Shown here: piece by piece, positions 35,083 through 43,975 of the stretch | Numbering within the stretch: position 1 is the first letter of the stretch | How the letters are laid out: every line of letters starts with the position of its first letter | Assembly (NCBI RefSeq): GCF_013409045.1 | Contig: NZ_JACCBT010000001.1 | Location: forward strand, 186,001-250,000 | DNA from: Actinomadura citrea | GTDB lineage: Bacteria; Actinomycetota; Actinomycetes; Streptosporangiales; Streptosporangiaceae | Reading direction: 5' to 3' | DNA length: 64,000 bases | The notes under the pieces: generated by a model | Told to the model about the DNA's origin: nothing | What the model saw: only the letters and a program-made list of their open reading frames with translations | Database searches by the model: none | Translations under genes and position numbers: made by a program

Positions 35083-35565
35083 TCAGCCGAGTCCGCCGGG
35101 CTCGTACTCGCCGCCGCGCTGGCCGATGATGACGGCCATGCGGTTGGTGGCGTTGATCAGGGCGATGAGCATCACCAGATCGGACAGCTGGTCGTCGTCG
35201 TAGTGCTCGGCGGCGTTCGCCCAGGTCTCGTCGGACACGCCGGGGTGGGCGTCGGCGATGCGGGTGCCCTCCTCGGCCACCCGCAGGGCGGCGCGCTCGG
35301 CGTCGGTGAACACCGTCGACTCGCGCCAGGCCGCGACCAAGTTGATGCGGGTGGCGCTCTCCCCCGCGTGAGCGGCGTTCTTGCTCCACACGTCGGTGGC
35401 GTAACCGTCGCCGTTGATCTGGCTGGCGCGCAACACGACCAGCTTCTGGGTCGCGGCCGGCACCGTCGACTCCGCGAGGATCGTCTGGCTTGCCGTTCCG
35501 AAGTGCTTGGCGGCCTTGGCGGCGGTCGCGGTCGGGTCACCGAAGAGGTTCAAACGAGCGGTCAT
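35083..35565 (-). CDS. AhpD-family paralogue lacking the catalytic CxxC and His
   Basis: 160 residues from the ATG at 35565 with AGGGAG upstream. It aligns end to end with the neighbouring protein (34509–34994). The active-site stretch reads NGDGYATDVW: the two cysteines are replaced by Asp53 and Ala56 and the following His by Trp60. Classical peroxidase chemistry is therefore not expected. It may be a regulatory or structural partner, since AhpD proteins form trimers/hexamers, or a decaying copy. The frame is intact. Confidence 0.8.
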   Translation of the reverse strand: MTARLNLFGDPTATAAKAAKHFGTASQTILAESTVPAATQKLVVLRASQINGDGYATDVWSKNAAHAGESATRINLVAAWRESTVFTDAERAALRVAEEGTRIADAHPGVSDETWANAAEHYDDDQLSDLVMLIALINATNRMAVIIGQRGGEYEPGGLG

Positions 35566-35770
35566 CGTGAGCTCCCTGCTGTTGTGAGCGGTCGGACAAG
35601 AGATGCCGGCGGCCTGGTTCCTGTGACACCGGACCAGAGGGACGCGCGTCACATCACCGCCTCAGGGGTTCAGAGTCCGAAGGCCCCCAGGGCGCGGGCG
35701 TTCCCAGAGGCAGGGCGGCGCTCAGGTCGGGGATCACGGGCTGGAGGATCCCTGTGGCGCTGCCGGTCAG

Positions 35771-35872
35771 ACGGAGCGAGCCCCAGCGGCAAGCTGGGAG
35801 CTTCTCTGCTTTGCCGAGGTTCTACCTGGCCCTTCGGAGGGCCGCGCCCAGCCGATCACGAGAGTGTCCGAA
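35771..35872 (+). repeat. Diverged direct repeat, copy B
   Basis: Partner of the repeat at 34219–34324, same orientation, with a weaker hairpin (CCCAGC/GCTGGG). It lies in the 363-nt gap between the AhpD paralogue and the ArsR-type gene; nothing else is recognisable in that gap. Confidence 0.55.
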
Positions 35873-35928
35873 GCCATGGACACGCGCCGAAGGCGGCGGT
35901 CGCCCTTGTTCTGGTAGACCGAAGCCAC

Positions 35929-37014
35929 TCAGCGCAGTACGGCCGCCAGCAGGTCGGTTCCCAGCGCCGTCAGGTCGGGCAGATTGACGGTGTAGCGGAC
36001 GTAACGGCCCTGCCGCCGGGCCGTGAGCAGGCCCGCGCGGCGCAGGACAGCGAGGTGGCGGGAGACTTCCGGGGGCGAAAGTTCCCAGGCGTGGGCCAGC
36101 TCACCGGTGGTGTGCGGGCCGCGGGCGAGGGTGCGCAGCAGCCGGAGCCGTACCGGATGCGCGAGCGCCTCCAGCCGTAGCGTGACCGTTTCCAGCGATA
36201 CCGGCTCCGACGGACTCGCCTCGGCGACGGGGTACTGCACCACCGGCTGCCACCCGGGCGCGTGGACCGCCACCAGGTGCGGGCGGCCGAAGACGCTGGG
36301 GAGGAAGGTGACCCCCGTGCCGTGGGCGGAGGTCGCACTGTCCTGCAGCTTGTCCACGATGATGCAGTCGCCGTCCGGCGCCAGGGTCACGGCACCGGAG
36401 ACCGACGCCAGTGCCGCCCCGATGCCCTGGCGCTTCAGCAGGTCGTTCTTCAGACGCAGGTCGGTGGCCAGTCGCACGGCGACGCTCGACCAGGCGGCGT
36501 CGAAGAAGGCCTCGGCACACTGTTCGAGGGTGTGACGCACGCGCGCCCGCACGGCGGCCGGGTCCGCGAGCAGCCGTTCCGCGAAGGCCTCCTGGAGCGC
36601 GCCGCGGGCCTGGGCCAGGTCCAGGGCCCGCTCGCGCGCCGCCGCGTCGGCGAGCGGCGACGGCGCGGCGAAGTGGACCCGGTTGCTGCCGCACGTGGTG
36701 ACGAGCGCGGCGGTCACATAGGTTTCGTCGTCGATCCGGTCCACCTCGTCCAGTTCCTCGGCGAGGGTCGGCCGGGGACGGGCCGGGACCAGGAAGTCGG
36801 CTCGTGAGGAACGCCAGAGGAACTCCGCCTCTCTGAGCCGCTCGGCCAGCTCCGGACGCAGCCCGGCCCAGACGTCCGCAGCCCAGCCGGCGAGCTGCGG
36901 GTGATGCCCGGGCTCGGCCAGCACGTGCAGCATCGCGGTCAGCTCGGCCAGCGGGGAGGCGGCGAACCGCAGTCGCCCGGACGGCGGGCCGCCGATGTCG
37001 ATCCTCAACGTCAC
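35929..37014 (-). CDS. ArsR-family transcriptional regulator (DUF5937-like plus winged helix)
   Basis: About 361 residues if started at the GTG at 37014 (MTLRIDIGGPP); a GTG at 37044 is also in frame and no start has a clean ribosome site. A long N-terminal ligand-type domain (1–270) is followed by an ArsR winged helix: LEALAHPVRLRLLRTLARGPHTTGELAHAWELSPPEVSRHLAVLRRAGLL. It is divergent from an MFS gene with a perfect palindrome between them, so it probably represses that pump and itself. Inducer unknown. Confidence 0.82.
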   Translation of the reverse strand: MTLRIDIGGPPSGRLRFAASPLAELTAMLHVLAEPGHHPQLAGWAADVWAGLRPELAERLREAEFLWRSSRADFLVPARPRPTLAEELDEVDRIDDETYVTAALVTTCGSNRVHFAAPSPLADAAARERALDLAQARGALQEAFAERLLADPAAVRARVRHTLEQCAEAFFDAAWSSVAVRLATDLRLKNDLLKRQGIGAALASVSGAVTLAPDGDCIIVDKLQDSATSAHGTGVTFLPSVFGRPHLVAVHAPGWQPVVQYPVAEASPSEPVSLETVTLRLEALAHPVRLRLLRTLARGPHTTGELAHAWELSPPEVSRHLAVLRRAGLLTARRQGRYVRYTVNLPDLTALGTDLLAAVLR

Positions 37015-37053
37015 CCCCTCATTCTCGCTGGTCGGACGGCCCACGACCGCGTC

Positions 37054-37074
37054 GGTTGACGGTGTTCGTCAACC
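37054..37074. promoter_or_regulatory. Palindromic operator between the ArsR and MFS genes
   Basis: GGTTGACG-GTGTT-CGTCAACC, perfect 8-nt arms, overlapping a TTGACG that could be a −35 element for the rightward MFS gene. A further CGTTGACG copy lies at about 37104. Expected binding site for the divergent ArsR-type regulator. Confidence 0.6.
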
Positions 37075-37113
37075 GGTGCGCTCGGCCCGGCGGCCGAACG
37101 CACCGTTGACGCC

Positions 37114-38427
37114 ATGGCAACCACCACCAAGATCCAGCCGCGCGCCCTCGTCCGGGCCTCCGGAGGCCCCCGCTATGCCGTCGCCCTGGCGGTGGACGCG
37201 CTCGGCACCGGCCTGCTGCGGCCCTTTCTGCTGCTCTACGGGGTGATGGTGCTGAGGCTGTCCGCGTCGGCCACCGGCATCGCCATGACGGCCGGCATCG
37301 TCGTGGGTCTGGTGTGCATGCCCGCTGTCGGCCGGTGGCTGGACCGGGGCGCGCGCAGCACGGTCGTGGCGGCGTCGATGCTGGTGCGGGTGCTGGGCGT
37401 GGCGCTGCTGCTGGCCGCCCCGGAAGAGCACGTCTGGCCGTTCGCGGCGGCGGCGCTCTTCCTCGGCATCGGCAACCAGGCATGGCCGGCCGCCCACGCC
37501 GCCCTCGTGGCCACGGTCGCTCACGGCCGCGAACGCGACGCCGCTCTCGCGGGAGGCCGCGCTCTGCGCAACGCCGGCCTGGGCGTGGGCGCCCTCCTCG
37601 CCACCGCATGCCTTGCGGGCGGCGCCACTGCGCTGCAGGTGCTGGCAGCCGTCACCGGGCTCGCCTATCTCGCTGCGGCGGCCTTGGCATGGTCGGTCCA
37701 CCTGCACACGCATCCGGCCGCTGTTCCGGCCGAGGGCAGGGCCGGCGGGCCCGCACCTCGGATGCGCGCGTTGCTGGCCGCCAACGTGGTCTACGTCTTC
37801 TGCCTCAACGTCCCCGAAATCGCGCTGCCTCTGATCCTGGTGACCCAGTTGCACGCGTCCCCGATGTGGTCGGCGGCCATCTTCGTGGCGAACACGGTGC
37901 TGGTGGTCACCCTTCAGGTGCCGGTCACCGTCCTGATGTCCCGCTTCTCCCGGCGGACCGTGCTGGCTCTCGCCGGCGTGGTACTCGCCGCGTCCTACCT
38001 CGGCTTCCTGGCGGCCACGTCGCTGGGAAACCGCTGGAGTGCCCCGGCCGTCGCCACGGTGTCCGTGGTCTGCACCATCGGCGAGATCATCTATGCCGGC
38101 AGCGCAACCGCGCTCGTCACCGCCCTCGCCCCGGCCCCCGTCCTCGGACGCGCCCTCTCCCGCTTCCAGCTCTCCACGGGCTTCGGCCTCGCCGTCTCCC
38201 CGGCGGTCATCACCGCGCTCGCCTCCTACGGCGCGTCCGCCCTCTGGGGCGGCCTCTCCGCCGCGACGCTCCTCTCCGCCTCCGCCGTCGCCACCGAAAA
38301 GGACCAAGGAACAGGCTCATCGCCTCGGGGGCGAGACGTTCTCCGGCTTCGTGTGCCGGGACTTCGCCATCGGCATCAACCGGGAGAGCCGCCCCCACAG
38401 GTGACCGTGATTACGGACGGAGCATAA
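37114..38427 (+). CDS. MFS transporter
   Basis: 437 residues, about 12 hydrophobic helices, with the cytoplasmic loop 2-3 motif AVGRWLDRGARSTVVAA. No ribosome site precedes the ATG at 37114, so it may be leaderless or poorly started. The last 45 residues (from about GTGSSPRGRD) are hydrophilic, Arg/Pro-rich and unlike the rest, which hints at a shifted or extended C terminus. It is controlled by the divergent ArsR-type gene by context. Substrate unknown. Confidence 0.82.
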   Translation: MATTTKIQPRALVRASGGPRYAVALAVDALGTGLLRPFLLLYGVMVLRLSASATGIAMTAGIVVGLVCMPAVGRWLDRGARSTVVAASMLVRVLGVALLLAAPEEHVWPFAAAALFLGIGNQAWPAAHAALVATVAHGRERDAALAGGRALRNAGLGVGALLATACLAGGATALQVLAAVTGLAYLAAAALAWSVHLHTHPAAVPAEGRAGGPAPRMRALLAANVVYVFCLNVPEIALPLILVTQLHASPMWSAAIFVANTVLVVTLQVPVTVLMSRFSRRTVLALAGVVLAASYLGFLAATSLGNRWSAPAVATVSVVCTIGEIIYAGSATALVTALAPAPVLGRALSRFQLSTGFGLAVSPAVITALASYGASALWGGLSAATLLSASAVATEKDQGTGSSPRGRDVLRLRVPGLRHRHQPGEPPPQVTVITDGA

Positions 38428-38474
38428 TTGAACACTGATAGTGACCGATAGTCGATCGCCGAAGGAACTCCCGC

Positions 38475-38990
38475 ATGAGGATGGACGACACGTCGCCGCC
38501 GGGGGCCGGACCCGGAGTCCGGACGATCCGGCTCACCGTCAACGGCCGCACGCGGGAGCTGCGGATCGAGCCCCGGGTGAGCCTTCTGGACGCGCTGCGC
38601 GAGCATCTCGCGCTGACCGGTTCGAAGAAGGGCTGTGACCAGGGGACGTGCGGTGCCTGCACCGTGTGGGTGGACGGCAGCCGGGTGCTGGCCTGCCTGA
38701 CGCTCGCGATCGCCTGCGAAGGACGTGAGGTCACCACCATCGAGGGCATGTCGGACGGCGACCGCCTGCACCCCATGCAGGAGTCCTTCATCGCCCATGA
38801 CGCGTTCCAGTGCGGCTACTGCACGCCGGGGCAGATCATGTCCGCGGTCGCGCTGCTGGACGAGGGGCACTCCGCCGACGGCGAGATCGCCGAGTGGATG
38901 AGCGGCAACCTCTGCCGGTGCGCGGCCTATCCGAACATCCGGGCCGCGATCCGCGAGGTCCGCGACGCGACGGGCGGTGCGGGACGATGA
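38475..38990 (+). CDS. Molybdenum hydroxylase [2Fe-2S] subunit (xanthine/aldehyde dehydrogenase type)
   Basis: 171 residues. Plant-type [2Fe-2S] cluster CDQGTCGACTVWVDG, and the second cluster from QCGYCTPGQIM and GNLCRCAAYPNI. It carries electrons from the molybdenum site to FAD in the three-subunit enzyme. AAGGA upstream of the ATG at 38475. Overlaps the FAD-subunit gene by an ATGA junction. Similar to the YagT/PaoA branch (periplasmic aldehyde oxidoreductases) but no Tat signal is seen. Confidence 0.9.
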   Translation: MRMDDTSPPGAGPGVRTIRLTVNGRTRELRIEPRVSLLDALREHLALTGSKKGCDQGTCGACTVWVDGSRVLACLTLAIACEGREVTTIEGMSDGDRLHPMQESFIAHDAFQCGYCTPGQIMSAVALLDEGHSADGEIAEWMSGNLCRCAAYPNIRAAIREVRDATGGAGR

Positions 38991-39832
38991 GGCCCTTCGA
39001 CTACGCGCGGGCGGCCGATGTCGACACGGCGATCGCGACGGTCTGGAGGAATCCGGGCGGCGCCTTCCTCGCCGGCGGCACGACCCAGGTGGACCTGGTG
39101 CGCCAGAACGTGCTGCGGCCGGATCTGCTGGTCGACATCAACGACCTGCCCCTGAACCGCGTCGAGGATCTGCCGGACGGTGGCCTGCGCATCGGCGCGC
39201 TGGCACGCATGAGCGACGTGGCGCAGGCGGCCGGGGTGGTGGACAGGTTTCCCCTGGTCTCGCAGGCCCTGCTGCTCGGCGCCTCGGCGCAACTACGGAA
39301 CATGGCCTCGATGGGGGGCAACCTGTGCCAGCGGGTGCGGTGCGGCTACTTCCGTGATGCCGTGTCGCCGTGCAACAAGCGCGAGCCCGGCAGCGGTTGC
39401 GCGGCCATCACCGGCTTCCATCGCGGGCACGCCGTTCTCGGCACGAGCGACAGGTGCATCGCCACCCACCCGTCCGATGTCGCGGTCGCGCTGGTCGCCG
39501 TGGACGCGGTGCTGCGCACGCGGGGCCCGGGAGGCGAGCGTTCCGTCCCGATCGACGACTTCTTCCTGCTGCCGGGGGAGACCCCGCAGCGCGAGAATCC
39601 GCTGGAGCATGGGGAGCTGATCACGGCGATCGAGGTCCCCGCGGTTCCGGTGGCGCGCCGGTCGGTCTATCTGAAGGTCCGTGACCGTGCGTCCTACGAG
39701 TTCGCGCTCGCCTCGGTCGCGGCGGCGGTGGAGATCCGCGACGGCGCCGTCGCGGACGTCCGGCTGGCGCTCGGCGGGATCGCGACCAAGCCGTGGCGCG
39801 GGCGCTGGCCGCGGCGGCGCCACGGCCGCTGA
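38987..39832 (+). CDS. Molybdenum hydroxylase FAD-binding subunit, frameshifted at the C terminus
   Basis: 281 residues as read. FAD-binding motifs AFLAGGTTQVDLVRQNV and ASMGGNLCQRVRCGYFRD fit the YagS/PaoB type, with Cys residues near 125–140 (CNKREPGSGCAAI) that can bind an extra cluster. After LGGIATKPWR the frame runs into GRWPRRRHGR and stops. In another frame the same DNA continues RALAAAAPRPLNSFKVELAQ… and ends at a TGA (39907–39909) in an ATGA overlap with the next gene, exactly where the normal gene should end. So an indel near 39799 has broken the C terminus, or the base calls are wrong. Confidence 0.85.
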   Translation: MRPFDYARAADVDTAIATVWRNPGGAFLAGGTTQVDLVRQNVLRPDLLVDINDLPLNRVEDLPDGGLRIGALARMSDVAQAAGVVDRFPLVSQALLLGASAQLRNMASMGGNLCQRVRCGYFRDAVSPCNKREPGSGCAAITGFHRGHAVLGTSDRCIATHPSDVAVALVAVDAVLRTRGPGGERSVPIDDFFLLPGETPQRENPLEHGELITAIEVPAVPVARRSVYLKVRDRASYEFALASVAAAVEIRDGAVADVRLALGGIATKPWRGRWPRRRHGR

Positions 39833-39905
39833 ACTCCTTCAAGGTCGAGTTGGCGCAGCGGACGATCGTCCGGGCGCTGACGATGCTCACGAACGGGGAT
39901 GACCG

Positions 39906-42155
39906 ATGAGCGGAGCCGTCGGCCGGGAGGTCGCGCGCGTGGACGGCCGGGAGAAGGTCACCGGCACGGCGCGTTACTCGGGAGAGTTCGCCCTGCCGGA
40001 CCTGGCGTACGCGCAGATCGTCGGAGCGCGGGTGGCCAGCGGACGCGTCACCTCGATCGACACGACGGCGGCGGAGGAGGCCGGCGGGGTCGCCGCGATC
40101 CTGACCCGGTCCGACCTGCCGCGGGTCGCCCGTGTGCCGCTGGTCCCCTCCCTGCTGGGCGCGCCGGCGCCCGGAGAGACGTTCTTCCCGATGCAGGACG
40201 ATGTGGTGCACTACGCGGGTCAGCCGGTCGCGATCGTCGTGGCCGACAGCCTGGAGCAGGCGCAGCACGTCGCCTCCCTCGTCCAGGTCGAGTACGCCGA
40301 GACGCCGTCCGTCACCGTCATCGAGCAGGGCCGCGCCGACGCCTACGAACCGGAGAAGATCTTCGGTGGCTTCATGCCGGCCCAGCTGCGCCGCGGGAAC
40401 CTCGAGGAAGGATTCTCGGCGGCGGACGTGCACGTCGACACCACGTTCCGGTTCTCCCCCAACCACCATAACGCGCTCGAGCCGCTGACCACCACCGCCG
40501 TGTGGGAGGGCGACAGGCTGACGCTGTACGACTCCTGCCAGGGCATCAAGGCCGTGCAGCTGACCGTGGCCGCCCTGCTCGGCCTGTCCCCGTCCAAGAT
40601 CCGGGTGCTGACCCGGTTCGTGGGCGGCGCGTTCGGGTCCAAGGCGATGGTCTGGCCGCACGTGACCCTCGCCGCGCTGGCGGCCCGGCACGTCCGGCGT
40701 CCGGTCCGGCTCACGGTCACGCGTGAGCAGATGTTCACCTCCTGCGGGCACCGCGAGGAGCAGGAGCAGCAGGTCAGGCTCGGGGCGCGGCGGGACGGCA
40801 CGATCACCGCGATCCGGCACCACAAGATCTCCGTCACCTCGCCGTTCGACGACTGGGCCGAGCCCGCGTTCGGCGCCGCCTCCCAGGTGTACGCCTCTCC
40901 CGCCTTCGAGGGCGTGCACCGGCTGGTACGCGGCAACACGATGACGCCCACGTTCACGCGCGGTCCGGGGGAGTCCGCGGGGATGTTCAGCCTCGAATGC
41001 GCGATGGACGAGCTCGCCTGCGAACTCGGCATCGACCCGGTCGAACTGCGGATGCGCAACCTCACCGACGTCGACCCGAACACCGGTCATCCCTGGTCCA
41101 GCGGCGGACTGGCCGAATGCCTGCGGCGGGGCGCGCAGCGGTTCGGCTGGGACGGCCGCGACCCCCGTCCCGGCGTCCGGCGCGAGGGGAACCGGCTGAT
41201 CGGGACCGGCATGGCCGTCGCGGCGTACCCGGTGGCCTTCTTCATGCGAACCCAGCGGGCCCGCGCCCGCCTGTACCCCGACTGCACCGCCGTGGTGTCC
41301 ACCGCCGCCCAGGAATTCGGCACCGGCATGACCACCGTCCTGACCCAGGTCGCCGCCGACGGCCTTGGGATCGACCTGGAAGACGTGCGCCTGGACTACG
41401 GCGACACCGACATGCCGACCGCCGGCTCCCCCGTGGGCTCCAACGGCGCGATGATGGTCAGCGCCGCCGTGCACGACGCCGCCATCGCCGTACGCGACCA
41501 GATGGTCGCCGCTGCCGTCGGCGACCCCCGGTCACCCCTGCACGGCGCCGACACTGCCGGGATCACCGTCACCGGCGGACGCATGAGCGTCGCCGACGGC
41601 ACCGGCGAGACCTACGGCGACCTGATGGAACGGCAGATGATGAACGACGCCGAAGCCGTCGGTAGCTGGGACCCGCCGCCGCTGGACACGCCGCACGGGC
41701 TGCTGACGTTCGGGGCCCAGTTCGCGGAGGTCGCGGTCGACGCCGACCTCGGTCTCGTCCGGGTCCGGCGCATGACCGCGGCGTTCGCGCCCGGCCGCGT
41801 CCTCAACCCCATGACGGCCCGCAGCCAGCTCATGGGCGGCATGCTCTGGGGGATGAGCCAGGCCCTGCTCGAAGGGACCCGCATGGACACGGGCCTCGGC
41901 CGCTGGGCCAACGCCAGCCTCGGCGACTACCTCGTGCCCGTCAACGCCGACGCACCCGACATCGAGATCGAACTGGTCGAAGTGGACGACCAGGTCACCG
42001 GCCCGCTCGGCGTCAAGGGCGTCGGCGAGATCGGCCAGGTGGGCTCGGGCGGCGCGATCGCCAACGCCGTCCACCACGCCACCGGCCACCGCGTCCGCGA
42101 GCTGCCGATCAGCGCCGAACACCTGCTGGCCCACCTGCCGGTCCCGGACGCGTGA
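39906..42155 (+). CDS. Molybdenum hydroxylase molybdopterin-binding subunit
   Basis: 749 residues. Motifs: VGGAFGSKAMVWPH (molybdopterin dinucleotide contact), RGPGESAGMFSLECAMDELA, TAAQEFGTGMTTVLTQVAADGLG, and the C-terminal GVKGVGEIGQVGSGGAIANAV with the catalytic Glu. It is a xanthine dehydrogenase/aldehyde oxidase large subunit of the YagR/PaoC branch. Substrate cannot be fixed; aldehydes or N-heterocycles are likely. It overlaps the membrane protein gene after it by 4 nt (GTGA). No cofactor-insertion gene (XdhC type) is adjacent. Confidence 0.92.
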   Translation: MSGAVGREVARVDGREKVTGTARYSGEFALPDLAYAQIVGARVASGRVTSIDTTAAEEAGGVAAILTRSDLPRVARVPLVPSLLGAPAPGETFFPMQDDVVHYAGQPVAIVVADSLEQAQHVASLVQVEYAETPSVTVIEQGRADAYEPEKIFGGFMPAQLRRGNLEEGFSAADVHVDTTFRFSPNHHNALEPLTTTAVWEGDRLTLYDSCQGIKAVQLTVAALLGLSPSKIRVLTRFVGGAFGSKAMVWPHVTLAALAARHVRRPVRLTVTREQMFTSCGHREEQEQQVRLGARRDGTITAIRHHKISVTSPFDDWAEPAFGAASQVYASPAFEGVHRLVRGNTMTPTFTRGPGESAGMFSLECAMDELACELGIDPVELRMRNLTDVDPNTGHPWSSGGLAECLRRGAQRFGWDGRDPRPGVRREGNRLIGTGMAVAAYPVAFFMRTQRARARLYPDCTAVVSTAAQEFGTGMTTVLTQVAADGLGIDLEDVRLDYGDTDMPTAGSPVGSNGAMMVSAAVHDAAIAVRDQMVAAAVGDPRSPLHGADTAGITVTGGRMSVADGTGETYGDLMERQMMNDAEAVGSWDPPPLDTPHGLLTFGAQFAEVAVDADLGLVRVRRMTAAFAPGRVLNPMTARSQLMGGMLWGMSQALLEGTRMDTGLGRWANASLGDYLVPVNADAPDIEIELVEVDDQVTGPLGVKGVGEIGQVGSGGAIANAVHHATGHRVRELPISAEHLLAHLPVPDA

Positions 42156-43351
42156 CCCGGGACCGGACGACCCGCGGCCGGATCCGGCTGGAATGCCTCG
42201 TCTGCGGCACCACCTCACCCCTGCCCGAACGGCCCTCTCTGACCACCCCGCCCCACCTGCTGCCCGCGCACACCGCCGAGCGGCACTGGAATCTGGCCGC
42301 CCAGCCCTGGTCGGGCCTGGGCGGCGCGCTGCTCACCGCGGTCGTGTTCTTCGCCCTCGCCCTCGGCACCGGCAGCGCGACGACATCGCTGGTGGTTCTC
42401 GGCCCGCTGGCCACGTTCGCGCTGCCCGCCGTCGCCATGATGGCGTTCTGGTGGAACGACTGGCCCGGCTCCCGGCTGTCCACACCATGGACGGGCCTGA
42501 TCGACACCGCCCTGCTCGCGGCCGCCGCCGTGGTGCTGACGTTCGCCGGGCAGGCCGTCGTCGAGGACTCCGACCCGCGCGGGATCTTCCAGGCCGAGCC
42601 CGGGCCCGCCGTCCCGGCCACGTTCCCCGCGACGCTCCCCCTGGCCGCCGCGGTGTTCACCGCCATGCTCCAGCTGACTCTGGTCAGCGAGCGGTGGCCG
42701 CTGGCCGCCCTGGGCCGGCTCCTCTCAGGCGTCGCCGCGCTCGCGCTCACCTGGGCGGTCGGGACCGGCGCGTATCTCCTGCTCGTCAACCACCACGCCG
42801 TCCCGGCCGCGGACCGGACCGCCGCCGGGCTCCGCGATCCCGGCGGCCCCATCGCCGCCGCCGACTTCGGGTCGGCGCTCGTCGCGGTCGGGGTCTGGCA
42901 GACGGTGATCTTCATCGCCCTGCGCGGCTGGCCCGTCAACGTCCTCGCCCCGCGCGCGCCGCGCCTGCTCGCGGGCAACGCCCTCGTCATCGTCTCCGGA
43001 ACCCTCACCTACCTGGCGCTCCGCGAGCTCGCCGGGTGGGAACCGGCGGCCATCAGCGCCGCCTGCGGCTGCGTGATCAGCGCCGCCCTCATCGTCGCGA
43101 TGCTGTTCGACGGGTGGCCCGCCGCTCACCTGCCGCCCGTACCGAACCGCTGCCTCACCCTCGTCCTCGTCGCGCTGGTCGCGCTCGTTCTCGACCGCGC
43201 CCTCACCGCCTACGCCGACGGCACGGACTGGACGCGAGCCACCGCCGACGACTGGGTCACCACGGCCGCACTCAGCTTCCTCGGCACCGGCATCATCCTG
43301 CACGTGGGCGTGGGACTCCGCTGGCCCTTCGCCCCGAAGCAGGACCGCTAG
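42152..43351 (+). CDS. Polytopic membrane protein of unknown function
   Basis: 399 residues with a short Cys-containing N terminus (RIRLECLVCGTTSPLPER) and about ten hydrophobic segments (LLTAVVFFALALGTG, VVLGPLATFALPAVAMMAF and so on). I do not recognise a family. Translational coupling to the molybdenum hydroxylase suggests a related role, perhaps membrane anchoring or transport. Its TAG stop overlaps the TAG of the convergent TetR gene within CTAG (43348–43351). Confidence 0.7.
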   Translation: MTRDRTTRGRIRLECLVCGTTSPLPERPSLTTPPHLLPAHTAERHWNLAAQPWSGLGGALLTAVVFFALALGTGSATTSLVVLGPLATFALPAVAMMAFWWNDWPGSRLSTPWTGLIDTALLAAAAVVLTFAGQAVVEDSDPRGIFQAEPGPAVPATFPATLPLAAAVFTAMLQLTLVSERWPLAALGRLLSGVAALALTWAVGTGAYLLLVNHHAVPAADRTAAGLRDPGGPIAAADFGSALVAVGVWQTVIFIALRGWPVNVLAPRAPRLLAGNALVIVSGTLTYLALRELAGWEPAAISAACGCVISAALIVAMLFDGWPAAHLPPVPNRCLTLVLVALVALVLDRALTAYADGTDWTRATADDWVTTAALSFLGTGIILHVGVGLRWPFAPKQDR

Positions 43352-43953
43352 GCCGGCTCCGCCGGCGCGGGGCCCAGCGCGCGGACGGCGAAGTCGATCG
43401 CGGTGGCCAGCCGCCGCGGGTCATGTCCGGCGCGTTCCCGGACCCGCAGTCCCAGCACCGTGGTGAACAGCATCTCCACGGCCGCGTCGAGATCGAGTTC
43501 GGCGCGCAGCTCGCCGTTGCGACGCCCCTCGTCCAGCAGTGACCGCAATGCCCGCCGGGTGACCTCGAAGGCCGCCTCCGTCCGCGCGCTGACCTCGGTG
43601 TCCGTGGTGCCCAGTTCGGTGGCGGTGTTCACCACCAGGCAGCCTGGGCCGGGTTCGGCGCCGGCGGTGCAGCCCACCAGCCACAGCAGCCAGTCCCGCA
43701 GCCCGTCGCGGACCGGCCGGCCGGCGGTCGCCAGCCGTTCCCTGGCCTGGGCGGACTCGGTCGCGCGGTAGTGGTCGAGGGCGCGCAGGAACAGCGTGTG
43801 CTTGTCCTCGAACGTCCGGTAGAGGCTGCTGGGCGTGAGGTGCAGTTCGGCGCCCAGGTCACGGACCGAAGTGGCGTTGTAGCCGCGACGCCAGAACAGG
43901 TCGGTCGCCTGGGCGACCGCCTCCTGCTCGTCGAACTGCCGAGGTCGTGCCAT
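43348..43953 (-). CDS. TetR/AcrR-family repressor
   Basis: 201 residues. N-terminal helix-turn-helix: ATDLFWRRGYNATSVRDLGAELHLTPSSLYRTFEDKHTLF. The C-terminal part is of the TetR_C type found with MFS pumps. It is divergent from the MFS gene at 44055 with two palindromes in the 101-nt gap, so it most likely represses that pump. Inducer unknown. Confidence 0.88.
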   Translation of the reverse strand: MARPRQFDEQEAVAQATDLFWRRGYNATSVRDLGAELHLTPSSLYRTFEDKHTLFLRALDHYRATESAQARERLATAGRPVRDGLRDWLLWLVGCTAGAEPGPGCLVVNTATELGTTDTEVSARTEAAFEVTRRALRSLLDEGRRNGELRAELDLDAAVEMLFTTVLGLRVRERAGHDPRRLATAIDFAVRALGPAPAEPA

Positions 43954-43975
43954 GCGCCCACCCTAGCCGACTTGT

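Noticed and set aside
34100..35872. Integrative element inserted at tRNA-Leu
   Set aside because: No integrase and no copy of the tRNA 3' end near 35.8 kb; the repeat similarity begins only after the tRNA.
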